From: Uloborus plumipes
Taxonomy: Eukaryota > Arthropoda > Arachnida > Araneae > Uloboridae
Reading direction: 5' to 3'
Assembly: GCA_038373865.1 (NCBI GenBank)
Contig: JAXGGA010004697.1
Coordinates: 1-64,000, forward strand
Length of the DNA: 64,000 nucleotides
The translations under genes were made by a program, and so were the position numbers. Shown here piece after piece: positions 45,601 to 57,100 of the stretch (position 1 is its first letter; the number at the start of each line of letters is the position of its first letter). A model generated the notes under the pieces. The model had not been told where the DNA came from, searched no databases, and saw only the letters and a program-made list of their open reading frames with translations.

Positions 45601-48600
45601 TTTATAAATTATAAAACCAGTTGCACTTCAAGTATTAAGTCTTGAAAGAACTTTCACACTATGATGTAAAACCAATTTGAATTCAAATCTAATTTAACAG
45701 AAATGGCTTAGTAGTATGCAGGGGTTAATTCAACCACAAATTGGGTCTGCTTTGCGGCCCCTTCGCAAAATTCTTTATCATAAAAGTGGTCACTTTGTAA
45801 ATATTTCTTATCTTAAAATCAATTTTTTCACAAAATGTTGCTTGTGAAAAACAGTTCTTTCATCACTTTGAAGACGAATCAAACAATGGCAGGACAAGAA
45901 AAAGGTTTTTGGGGTAAAAGTTTTTTTTTTAGAAACTCTTTAAGTTCTGAATAGGTTCCAAAACATTTATTACTTTATGTTGTCACTGGCCACGTACACA
46001 TATGTATTATTGACTATATGGATGTCTGAAATTACAAATATTTTCTTATTCCCATGTTGACCAGCGTTGTGGTATGGGGGAAGAGAGGAGTGCAAGGCGA
46101 TGATATCTCTCGACATTTTTGGTTTGTTATTGTAAAACTAATCCAAATACAAAGTAAATTGGTTTCAAACCACGTTTTATTTTGCTAAGTTCCCCAAACT
46201 GCAAGGTGACTGCCACAATGCTTTTTTTTCCAACTACAGTACTGCCCGTGACATAAGTATTGGGTATTTTTATGTATTTTCGCAAATCTGCATTTTATGC
46301 ATAGGTACAAAAACGTTTAAAGACTTTTAACTAAAGTGCATTTCTTGCCTTTCATTCTTCATTTTAAATTCATTTTCGTTTATTTATGTTTAAGTTAATT
46401 ATTTTCTCCCTTCAGGTTGGTGATGATAAAATTATCAAGCATTGGAATTTGGAAGACTTAACCCAAATTGAACCAGTTGATGCCATAGTCACTAAAGTAA
46501 GGTGTTTATTATGCATCTTTATCATTTTCCTCGTTTGTCTAACCTACAATTCACAAACCAGTTTCCCAAACCTATGTGGCTCTGATAATGAGTCTGCAGT
46601 ATTTACATCTGATGGTGACAAAAATAAAGTGCTGTTTCTGTTTGATGGAAAGTGAAACTACTTGTACCAAGGAAAAGATGTTTTCTTGGAGTTTTTAATT
46701 TTGTTAGAAGAACTTGCAAGCTGTAATAGCTAATTTCATTATGTTAAGGCAGCTAGTTCAAAAGAAAAAAACCAAGAGTTTTTATAGCTAAAATTCTAAG
46801 CATTACCCCCCCCCCCCCAAAAAAAAAAAAAAAATCATGTCGAAAAAAATCTTTGTACACAAAATGCTCTAATAGAAAAGGTTTAACGGAGGACGGTGGG
46901 ATTAGAGAGAGAGAGAGAGAAAGAAAATGGGCGGAACATTGAATATTTTTTGCATAATGAAACAGCAAAAGATTTTAAGCAAAAAAAAAAATCTAACCAT
47001 ATTGCTCTTGGACTTCACATGTGGGCAGGAAAAAAAGTGAACTTGGAAATTTTAAAGGTTTTCTAAGCAATAAAAAAAAATCAATATATTTTGTTAATAA
47101 TGCAAAGTACCTTTGTACAGCAACGTAACCATACTACAATAACGTAATCAAGGCACAAATATTGCAAGAAGTTCTATTTTTGATACCTTATACAGGGTGT
47201 CCACTCCAATCGTGGACCAATAGCTAATTTCTAAACCGTTAGAGATAAGCATATAGTTTATTTAGGAAAAAATCTCCAAATTACGAAAGGAATTTTGGGT
47301 CCATTCAATGTTTTTCAAAAAATCAAATTTTGAAAGAGTTACGAAATTGAAATTTTTATACAGCCCCCCAGTCCTATCAATCATATTTAGTAAAACATTC
47401 TTGACACTGTAACGTTTAAAACTAAAAAAAAATCACTCTTCTACCACAAAAATTGACCGAGTTATGACGTTTTGAAAAATCAAGATTTTGAAGGATTTCG
47501 CATACGGTCCCTTAAGCGATCTCTCGATGACGTCATGAAATAATGCAAAATCTTGATTTTTCAAAACGTCATAACTCGGTCAATTTTTGTGGTAGAAGAG
47601 TGATTTTTTTTTAGTTTTAAACGTTACAGTGTCAAGAATGTTTTACTAAATATGATTGATAGGACTGGGGGGCTGTATAAAAATTTAAATTTCGTAACTC
47701 TTTCAAAATTTGATTTTTTGAAAAACATTGAATGGACCCAAAATTCCTTTCGTAATTTTGAGATTTTTTCCTGAATAAACTATATGCTTATCTCTAACGG
47801 TTTAGAAATTAGCTATTGGTCCACGATTGGAGTGGACACCCTGTATAATTGGAAAGTAATTTTGAAGCACTTATAAAGTATGGCTGAAAGTTTTTGCTGA
47901 AAATAGTTATTTCAAGAAAGTGTATAACTTGGGTATCTTACCTCTATAAAAAATATATTTATCAGAACTGATGTTTGCTAATGTAGCAGAAGAAGGCATA
48001 TAGTTGCTCTATGAAGAAGCTTGTTTTCATTTTGAATAAATATCAAACTAATAGTTACTGACTTTTTTTTGGAAGTTCATATTACTATAGTAATGCTTTG
48101 CTTGCATTTAACTGTTTTACTGTTATAGCCAAATTCCTACAGTTTAGTCATGTTTCATCCTATTTTCTGTTTCAGTCTGTCTTGAACGGCATAAGTTATC
48201 ATAGAAAAAAGCCTTTATATGCTACCTGTGGTGAAAAAGTAGATATATGGGAAAGCACAAGATCTGAACCTCTGAGGTCTCTTTCTTGGGGTGTTGATAC
48301 AATAAAAGACATCAAATTCAATCCCATTGAAGTGAGTTCTTAGAAAAGATAGTGCCTAACTGCATAATCATTTTTGCTTTTTTTAACTGTTTGTTTTGCC
48401 TGTGCATTTTGTAATTGTCCGTTTTGGTAATTCTGTTTCAAAACTAGGTGAACGTGTTAGGAGGTACATGTAGTGATAGAAGCATAATATTCTATGATGT
48501 TAGAGAAGCTTGTCCTTTAAGAAAGGTTAGTACTTAGTGTTTATGTTCGGATTGTTGAAATTTTCTGTAATTTTTTATGGTAACTAGTAATAATGCTCCA

Positions 48601-51600
48601 AATATTGTTTGGTTGAACACTTAAATATTCTGCAATGAAATAGTAAAAAAAAGTATGAATATTTGGCGATTGATTTAAACACCCATATTTTTTATACGTT
48701 GAATGAAACTTATAGAATTCAAATTTTTACTTACTACTGTTATGTTTAAAAAAATTAATATTAGAAAAAATTCTCAAAAATTGAAATTAAACTTTGTTGC
48801 TTTTCAATTTTTCTTCCTCGGTAACTCAACACCCCACGGGACTACGAAAATATGACAAGCGGGTGTCAACTTACTGAGATTCCATAATTTCAAATATTTT
48901 AGCCTTTTTTCTATTGTTTATTTACTAGTGCTTACCATCAATGTTGTAAAAAGTAATTTCAGTAAATGATTCTTCCTTTCTTTCTTTTTTATTTATTTAT
49001 TTTTCATTTGAAAATAATAAAAAAAATAATAAATAGGACAATTTTGAAAAGAGAGAAGAGCTCCGTGTCAAAAAAAAAAAAAAAACCCTGCTCACACTTG
49101 TTTGAAAAACTGGTGTTATGCTGCCTCGTTTCTCTTCTGGACTGCTTTGGGTACATTTTTCCTAGTAGACTCGAGTTGCGCACCGGAAACAACTCTAAGA
49201 AGGGTTGTCCAGCAAGAGAAGTTATCGCTGAGCATGAAATTTCAGTGAAAGATATGATAACCGTAAAACTAATTTTCTTGCTAAGTGTCTTAAATTTAGA
49301 GTGCAACTTATCAACTACAAAACACATTTTCAAGCAGGTCTAATAAGCAAGTGTTCCATGGTGAGCAGTTAAATAAATTTTAAAAAATTGTGCTTCACCA
49401 TTGTTTTATTTTTTTGGCTATAAGATTTCATTAATCCAATTATTTTACATTTTTTAAGATGCAGATTGTGTGTATGAATTTGCCTGGATACTAGGGACAC
49501 AGATCCGTGTCATTTGTGATTTGACTGTATCAAATGGCTTTAGGCCAATTCAAACTACTGCAAATACTGATTTATTGTTTGGTTACTGGAGATCATTTTT
49601 ATAGAAAATTACTTAAAATATTCACACAAAAATAGACTTTGTATGATTTGCAATTATTTCTTCTTAATTAGGTTGTTTTAGAATTGTGTACTAATGCCAT
49701 TTCTTGGAATCCCATGGAGGCTTTTGTTTTTGTAGCTGCTTCAGAAGATTACAAGTGAGATTAAAAATTAAATTCTGAATTTTTCTTTCATTGAAAAATA
49801 TTTATTTTGCAATAGTTTAGAATCTTCTGTACTAATGTGTACTTTTCCTACCATTTTAGCTTGTATTCATTTGACATGAGGAAGCTGAAAGTTCCTCTAC
49901 AAGTTCACAAAGATCATACTTCAGCAGGTAAAATCTTTTAATTTTTTCATTTAAATATTGAATCTAATTAAATTAGAAGATTATTTAAAAATGTATGCAT
50001 TTAAAATAAAATATGAGTGCAAACAATAGTTTTCACAAATGTATTTTAATGATTCATTGAAGGGCACAAAAGGTAAACATGTTCTCCAGGAAAGAATTTT
50101 CCGTGAACAAAAAAAAGTGATGTGTTTATTTGTGATAATTTTCTATGATATTAACTCTAGTTTGCTGCCCAGGTGAGGCTGTTCATTTTATTTACTTTTA
50201 ATGCATGATTCCTTCATTTTTTTGTATCTTGTTTCAGTCGGAGATATTTTTAATGCCTCTATAAATAGCGTAACAAGTACTTTTCATGCATTGGAAATAG
50301 AAAATACATTTTATAAATTTAGTCAACTGTGCTTTCACTCTTTATGAAAAATGAAATGGGAAAAAGCGATTGAAAATTTTAAAATATTGCATCTGAATGT
50401 TTTGTATTTTTCGTTTATACAAAGTGTCAGTCTAAATTTTTAAGAGTCAAAATGCATCTTATCTGCTTATCTGTTCTTTCCCTGCCATTTTTCATTTCCG
50501 GCACGACATAAAAAAATTTATGTCAAACTAACCAGCATTGTAGTCTTTTTATGTTTTGTATTTTCACTCTCGTCAAAAGTGTCGAAGACTATTTTCATGC
50601 CTCTAAAAAAATAAGTAAATACATTTTTTAAAAACTACCAATATTTTTGATGTCAGTAATATTAATATATTAAAAAAAAGACAAGGGTTATTTATATGTT
50701 AGGAACACTAAGAGTAACTACTAATTGTTTGTGACCCTCAACGTTTTACAACCTTCAAAATGTAACAACCCTTTCCTGCCTAAACGTTGTGACCCAAGGA
50801 GCCAAAGAGATTGCTGAACATTAGGATGGTCCTTAGTATGTAGTCGAAAAATGAATTTTATATTTTCCCTATTTATTTTCCCTTTCGGTCAGTAAGTAAC
50901 TGGTAAAAAAAAGGAGTATTTATTGTTGTGTAGTTTTATGTGGTGTAATGCAGAAATTTATGAACAGCATAAAAAAAAATCTGGAGTGTTCTCCCAAAAA
51001 AAATGATATGCATTTTGTTAACTTATGCTAACGTAAATACGAGGCCGAGGTAGTGTGGTCGGCAGAAGTGAAAGGAACAGATAGACATTTTTTTTAACAA
51101 ACAGTATAAATTTATTTTAACCATGAAACATTGAAAAAATGTGATATGCCCCAAAAAATTTTAAAGTTTCAAAAAAAAAAAAAAACCCAATTATAGTTAG
51201 CAAAATCCGAAAAGTCTTTTAGAACAGAATTTGAAGTTCTCACATTAAACTCTTCTCAAAAAATACCATCTTAGGAATGGAAGTTCACCAGTGTCAGCTA
51301 GTCCACAGGATATCCACCTCTCAGGATATTGCGTCGCAGTCCACGGCTCAACTCTCAATTCCAGTAGTTCATCTGGTACACCGGCACGAAGAAGACTTTC
51401 CATTCATCGCGAAGGATAGGCACCGCCAGAACCAGGAAATTACCACGATGAAGGAGCCAGTAGGTTTGGTCGCCGCATGACCAAAAAGGAAAAACAGTTT
51501 ACAGCCGTGGGTATTCCATCTCAGGATAGGAAAAACATTCGCAACAGTGGCACGATAAAACTGTGTGAAGAGTCTAGCAGGTAGGACTTTCAAAGTCCCA

Positions 51601-54600
51601 GAACATAAAAGCGTTCGGCCAAATTCTTAAAAACGTTTAAAGCAAATTACCATGAATGCCTGCATGGTATAACATAAGTGGTTAAGGCTCCAGCCTTTTC
51701 AAAATTACAGCACCACAAAAAAGAGCACTCCCCGCATGCACACCGCAAAGACAACAACAACGTTTAGGACATGTCAAGACAGATCTGAACAGACTTGAAC
51801 ACCCAGCTTGGAAAGTCTACCATATTTATAGTTGCAGACGATGGAACTTAGTGGCGTGACGTCGAAACAGAATTAGAATAGAACTTTAGTTAAAAATACA
51901 ACTCAACTTTAAAAAAACACAGCTTAGGGAAATTTCTTAAATTATTTACCCGCTTCGAGGAAACCAACTATTCCTCAACACTAAAGCTCTGACGTCACAC
52001 CATTACGAAAACATGCACGTTCTGTCACTAGTGATTGGATTGTTTGCCTGCGTGCTAGGATGGAAATTAAAAAATTGGTTTTCTTTCCCCGGGACATACA
52101 GGCAAGGGAAGTAGGTGCAGTTTACATTTTTTTTTTTAAAGATTTGTTTAGGGACTTTCTCTAAGAGAAATTAAAGAGCCATGCTAACACATGTTTTGGT
52201 ACTCGCATTAAGTCAACAAACTTAGGAAGCATCAATCTAAGTGCATCAAGATAGAAGAAGCTTATTGAGAAACCTAGGAGGTGAATAAAGTGATAAACAA
52301 AAAGTTGATGATATAAAAGGAAATTGACATATAACAAAAGCAACAATAATAGAGTTAAAAATTTATGAACTACTTATCCTTAAAAAAATGCATTAGACTT
52401 AATTAAAACTATTGTTTTGTAGATCTGTTGTCTTATTCTGTGTGTGCATGCTTGATTTCTCCTCTCTAATTCGGGGACAAGGCAAGTGGTAGATAACTTG
52501 CCATGTTTGGATTGAGAGGTATATAAAAATTCTCACTGAAATTAGTTTCAACTAAAAGAATGTGTTGAAATAAATTTCTAATTGGAGACAGACCCTATTT
52601 TGCTGGAAACTTTCTTTTGTGTGACCTAACATAATTGTGTCATGTTGATGAAAAAAATGTGACATAAAGCTAACAGATGCAATTTAAAATTAACAACTGA
52701 CCTAATTTAAATTGAATGAAATTTATCAGTTAAAATAAAATGGAATGAAAGCAAAAGTTACTGTTCACAAAACCTGCATGCATTAATGTATTTTAAAAAA
52801 GAAAGGAAAAAAAAACAATGTTGACTTTTTATAAATTGTTTTCTCTGGTTTAGTCTTACAAATCACAATTCAACACATTAATATGATGGACCCTCTCTAG
52901 CTATGAACACAACAGCCATACTTGTATTCACAGAATCTAAGATTTTGGCTCACTTCTGAAATTTCACGGCTCCATATCATAACTATAATTTCCTGAGGTT
53001 ATTATTATGCTTTAAATTTGAGATCAGGTCAGATTATCATTTACATTCTAAATCTAGTGACTTGCCCAGTCATAGAAAAACACTGGTTGTGTATTGAACA
53101 AATTCAGCTTTGTTTGAATGCCTTCTCCCTCCTGTTTAAATTAGGAACTAAATTAGAATTAAAAATAACTTACATAATTTTTCTAAGCTTTTTCAATGTT
53201 TGACATGAAATGAAGTCTTGTTTAAACACTAGAGCTATTTTGGGAACATGTCACAAGCTCTAGGAAGCAATTGCTTCTTAAGTACATCAGTGTACTTTTC
53301 TTTCCAGCCCTAGCTTTTAGCATGTAATCTGGAGATTACTATTCCTTGTTGCATAGTATTAGAGAAGGTGTCAGCATGTTATGTTGAGTTCCCATTCTTC
53401 TTAAAAAGGCCTCGTTAGCTTGAAAAAAAAAATTAAGAATTCCTCAAATAGCCTTATATTTCACCCATGCTTTGAGCTAATATGGTTTTTTTTTTTTTTT
53501 TGGAAGGTGGGGGGGGGGGGGGGGGTAGTCTGTTTTGAACTGTGAACAACATGTCAATCAAACTAAACTTCCAAATAGTTCTCTTTAAGTTTGCTAGAAA
53601 GTCTTTTGACCAAATTTCACATTGCATTAAAAAAAAAAAAAATCTGGTTTTAACTGATATATAAGTTATTACATAAAGAAAAAATTGTGCCTAATCAGTG
53701 TACTTAAGTAGATGCGCTTTGCCTCTACTTAAGTACATTAAGGACACTACTTAAATAGGCCTGGTAATCTGGTAAAATCAATAAATACTCCACACACAGG
53801 TGGCCAAATTTTAGGGGTACATATTTGGTTGTTATTCTTTGTAATGGATAGCTTTTAACCAACTGTAATGAGTTTGAAACCAAATGTCTTTTGATCATAA
53901 TTTCATGTAGATTTGTAAAAACCAGTTTTAGACTGTTTATATTTAGTATATAGTGACAAATAATAGCTTAAAAAAATCATTTTCATGGTACAATACTATG
54001 TGCAAATATAAATAGATTTAAAGTAATGCATTTAAGAGCAAAATACAATCCTCTGTCTCTCTTGTGTGTATCTCTTGTTCAATATTTTGCTCAAAATTAT
54101 TTCTGTCTCTCTTATAAAAAGTTTTCTTTATTCTTCTTATTTCTGTTAAAATTTTACAGCCCTATATTGCTTATTAAATTTGCTACCAAAGTAATTTTGT
54201 GCTGATATAATTTTGCACTGAATATTAAGCAACACAATTTCTTATGGTTTAGTTCTTGATGTTGATTATTCTCCAACTGGCAAAGAGTTTGTATCTGGAA
54301 GCTACGACAAAACTGTCAGAATATTTCCATTGAATTCGGGTCGAAGCAGGTATTATGAATGTCTTATACTCTTAGAACATATTATGTTTTTTTTTTTTTT
54401 TTAATATAAATGTCTCAACCAAAATTATTATTTTTTTAATCTTGTTTAAATTTAAAGAAAAATTATTAATACATCGGATAGAAATCAAATAAAAGTTATC
54501 CTGCTGAAACATGTTTGTCATCTATGTCTGGATTGATATAATTGATTTATAAATTTATGACATTAGAAGAATAATTAATTTCATTGTGGGAGGAGGGGTG

Positions 54601-56788
54601 TATAATTATCATTGACGAATGAATACAAATAATTTAGAACACAAAAGGAAGTTTTACAATTGTTGGGAAAAAATGAAATTGATGGGTCAAATTTCTTAAA
54701 TTAAGTAATTTGAATGAGTTTGATTATAGTTTTAACTCTATGTTCTGCAGCATTCTAGGAATTTGAGAAATGTGATTCCTGTGAAAGTTTTTGGTGTACC
54801 CCCTCCCTCCCCTCCTCACATTGTTACTTATAGTGAAAAATTCTTTAGAATCCCCCCTTTTGGAAATCCTGGTTATGAGCCTGCACCAGACAATATAACT
54901 GTCCACCATTGCTATGTTGAAGCTTATGAAAACTAGATTTTCGCTTAAAGATAAAGCAACTAATGCTATGAGATTGCGGTGGTCTGATACTGACCAGTGC
55001 AGGCTATCAAACTAAAATATTTTCAGTAAGGTTTTCCTTTTTGGAGTTTAATTATTTTAATGAGATTTTTTGTTTGAAATTAATAAGCTATGGATCAGTA
55101 AAATTATGAATGAATAGATAACAAGTTTAAGTTGTCAGAAAATATTTCATTTAAAATAAAATAATTTCCTTTTCTCATAATAATTAACACTTGATTTTTT
55201 AAGTTAATGCCATTTATTTGTTTATTTAAACTGATATGTTTTATGATATACAATACTGATACGTTTTGTTTTATCTTTGCATTTTGTAAAGGGTCCGTTA
55301 ACGGACCTGAATTTCCTTTAGCCAGACCCTTAAATAATGTGTATTTTCAACTTTATTTAGGGATGTTTACCACACAAAACGGATGCAGAGATTGACATCT
55401 GTCTTATGGTCATTAGATAATAAGTATATTCTTACTGGTTCTGATGAAATGAATATCAGAATGTGGAAAGCTAAAGCATCTGATAAGTTGGGAGCAGTGA
55501 GTTATTTAAACATTTTCATATTAGTAGTAGTTTCTGCTAGTTAATGTGTACATTGATTGTAAACTATAGTATTAAGAAATATCTTTTTCTTATTGTAAGT
55601 ACAGATGAGCCCGCTTAATGGAATGGTTGGTTGGTTCAATTGGGTTTTGGCCCAAAAAGCAAAAACCTGTAAAAAATACATAGTTAACTACTAAAACGAA
55701 AACAAAATTGTACTGGTAATGCTAGAATTAAATTGTGACAAAAGATTAATGCTATGGGGATCATTTATCAGTGTCAATATTTAGTTTTTTCAGAGATATT
55801 TCACTTTAAACGTCACGAGGAAGAGTCATTTGCATATCCTGATCAATTTATTGGTTGAATCAATATATTTTTTGTTGTCAAGGCCTGATTGTAAAATTGC
55901 TCTTTTTTGACCCAATTTACTCCACCTGACCCTACTGTTTCTCTCTTGTAAACATTGTACCTTTCAAGCATGAAGCTTGGAAGAGGTGTGGTGTTACAGT
56001 TAAGTAATCTAATTAACTACTGATCTGACTATAAAATCAAAATTAATGAAGAATTCATTTGAAATATGGTGGAGCATTTTTAAATGAAAATATTTACAAT
56101 GTAAAATAGCGTTGACATTTATGTGACTTAGTACACTTGTTTCCTAATTTATATTAACATTGCCATATGCCATATAATGCCACATATGGTATTTAGATTT
56201 ATAAAGCTTCAGAGATGCTTTTGAACCTTATTTTGTAACTTGTTCTTATCAAACACAAATTTGACTCTTCTGATTTTTTTACCTGCTCTTTTTATTTTCT
56301 CTAGATTTTATCTTTATCGTTTTGTTTCAGTTATCGTATCGGGAGCGTATGGCTTTGAACCATTCTGAAAAATTAAAAGAGAAGTTTGCACAACATCCAC
56401 AAGTGCAAAGAATTGCCAGGCATAGACATGTGCCTAAGCATGTATATAATGCTGCTAAAGAACATCGCATAATCCATGAATCTAAAAAACGAAAGTAAGT
56501 ATTAATTTTTGGTGCAAATGTGTGTGTATTTTAACAATATGTATATGCTCATACATATATGTATATTGTATTTTATTTATTTATTTTTTGTATTTCACTT
56601 TTATGTAAACTTTAAGAAAATTAACAAGCTCTAGCTCATTTTTGCGTTTCAATATTAGTGTTGAAGAACATCTTTGATAACATATTCATCTTTCTTATAG
56701 GGAAGCCAATCGAAGAGCACACAGCAAACCAGGATCTGTTCCGTATGTTAGTGAGCGCGTTAAGCACATTGTTCAAGAAGATGAATAG
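42596..56788 (+). CDS. DCAF13: DCAF13 / SOF1 WD40 protein, 12 coding exons
   Basis: Orthologue of yeast Sof1: a nucleolar WD40 protein of the U3 snoRNP/SSU processome needed for 18S rRNA maturation. The vertebrate protein is also a CUL4-DDB1 substrate receptor. Coding exons: 42596..42665, 44194..44393, 44847..44954, 46416..46496, 48176..48331, 48448..48525, 49672..49754, 49860..49927, 54253..54349, 55361..55496, 56331..56494, 56701..56788. All introns are GT-AG, phases agree, and 1,329 nt give 442 aa (human 445). The start MKVKILSRNPDDYLRET matches the family. WD repeats end in motifs such as RVWNLA, KHWNLE, VDIWES, FYDVR, RIFPL and RMWKAK. The Sof1 C-terminal domain fills residues ~360-442 (RIARHRHVPK, HSKPGSVP). 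No break is seen. Confidence 0.96.
42840..43618 (-). mobile_element. Non-autonomous Helitron in DCAF13 intron 1
   Basis: On the minus strand it starts TCTATATATATAAAAG after an A and ends GGGTCAGCTAG before a T, the Helitron TC...CTAG signature. A GC-rich hairpin-capable stretch (GGCGGAAC...GTTTGCC) precedes the 3' end. 779 bp, no Rep/helicase. An internal perfect hairpin lies at 43157..43193. Confidence 0.8.
44194..44393 (+). CDS. DCAF13: DCAF13 coding exon 2
   Basis: Residues 24-90: RNYDPALHPFEVAREYTRAV and the first WD repeat (LDGHKDGIQC...SGAYDGE). Donor GTAAAA. Confidence 0.95.
44847..44954 (+). CDS. DCAF13: DCAF13 coding exon 3
   Basis: Residues 91-126: IRVWNLATQKCLSSVQAHDG and on to DRLLS, second WD repeat, phase 0. 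Confidence 0.94.
45065..45145. repeat. 81-bp TTAA-bounded repeat, copy 2 (DCAF13 intron 3)
   Basis: Begins TTAACCC and ends GAGTTAA, same length and core as 14288..14368. Confidence 0.5.
45146..46415 (+). other. DCAF13 intron 3, remainder
   Basis: AT-rich with a T-run at 45500; no gene or bounded repeat seen. Confidence 0.5.
46416..46496 (+). CDS. DCAF13: DCAF13 coding exon 4
   Basis: Residues 127-153 (VGDDKIIKHWNLEDLTQIEP...), phase 0. Confidence 0.94.
47191..47845. mobile_element. 655-bp fold-back MITE in DCAF13 intron 4
   Basis: Ends TACAGGGTGTCCACTCCAAT and its inverse, flanked by TA (47189..47190 and 47846..47847). Two arms of about 310 bp are nearly perfect inverted copies around a centre with CGATGACGTCATG. 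The TA target and ACAGGGTGTCC end suggest a mariner-type MITE. No coding capacity. Transcribed with DCAF13, it would form a long hairpin. Confidence 0.82.
48176..48331 (+). CDS. DCAF13: DCAF13 coding exon 5
   Basis: Residues 154-205 (YATCGEKVDIWES...SWGVDTIKDIKFNPIE), phase 0. Confidence 0.95.
48448..48525 (+). CDS. DCAF13: DCAF13 coding exon 6
   Basis: Residues 206-231 (VNVLGGTCSDRSIIFYDVRE...), phase 0. Confidence 0.94.
48526..49671 (+). other. DCAF13 intron 6
   Basis: No gene or bounded repeat recognised. Overlapping frames on both strands at 48966..49343 are uninformative in sequence and absent from any family I know. Confidence 0.45.
49672..49754 (+). CDS. DCAF13: DCAF13 coding exon 7
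   Basis: Residues 232-258 (ELCTNAISWNPMEAFVFVAA...), exit phase 2. Confidence 0.94.
49860..49927 (+). CDS. DCAF13: DCAF13 coding exon 8
   Basis: Residues 259-281 (LYSFDMRKLKVPLQVHKDHT...), exit phase 1. Confidence 0.94.
49928..54252 (+). other. DCAF13 intron 8 (4.3 kb)
   Basis: Contains a GC-richer block at about 51054..52100 that may be a solo LTR, a G-run at 53510, and a short hairpin at 53700..53740 (TACTTAAGTAG/CTACTTAAGTA). The remainder is AT-rich and unassigned. Confidence 0.45.
51054..52100 (-). repeat. Possible solo LTR
   Basis: Read on the minus strand, it runs from TGTATGTCCCGGGG to GCCGACCACA (TG...CA), with a TATA-like CTATAAATATGG near 51825 and base composition unlike the flanks. 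I could not find a matching target duplication, so the boundaries are tentative. Confidence 0.3.
54253..54349 (+). CDS. DCAF13: DCAF13 coding exon 9
   Basis: Residues 282-313 (VLDVDYSPTGKEFVSGSYDK...), exit phase 2. Confidence 0.95.
54350..55360 (+). other. DCAF13 intron 9
   Basis: AT-rich; nothing recognised. Confidence 0.5.
55361..55496 (+). CDS. DCAF13: DCAF13 coding exon 10
   Basis: Residues 314-359: YHTKRMQRLTSVLWSLDNKY and the last WD motif GSDEMNIRMWKAKASDKLG. Confidence 0.95.
55497..56330 (+). other. DCAF13 intron 10
   Basis: AT-rich; a GAGCCCGCTTAATGG stretch near 55607 resembles pogo/Tigger-type repeat ends, without a partner. Confidence 0.4.
56331..56494 (+). CDS. DCAF13: DCAF13 coding exon 11 (Sof1 domain)
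   Basis: Residues 360-413: basic Sof1 domain (SEKLKEKFAQHPQVQRIARH..., HRIIHESKKR). Confidence 0.95.
56701..56788 (+). CDS. DCAF13: DCAF13 coding exon 12 (stop TAG)
   Basis: Residues 414-442 (EANRRAHSKPGSVPYVSERV...), stop at 56786..56788. Confidence 0.95.
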
Positions 56789-56821
56789 TTAAATTTGTAT
56801 ATATTTGTAAAAACATGCCTG

Positions 56822-56827
56822 AATAAA
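56822..56827 (+). terminator. DCAF13 poly(A) signal
   Basis: AATAAA 34 bp after the stop codon, implying a very short 3' UTR that ends before the palindrome at 57101. Confidence 0.65.
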
Positions 56828-57100
56828 GTATTGATGTTTTTTATTTATTTGCAATAGGGTCATTCCATGTGAAATCAACAAGCCTCTAAACTTGACTATT
56901 AAAAAAAAAAATTATAGGGTTGATTACCTCTATAAAGTGATACAAAAAACTGATTTTTAAAATTTTTTACAGCTGTTAGTTTTTTGTGTGAGACCGCTTA
57001 AAAAACGCAAAAAATGGAAAAAAGTGCAATTTTGAACATACAAAGATTCAATTTTCTCAGCTTGTATTGCAGCTAGAGTCTTTTGTTATATGTCATTGTA

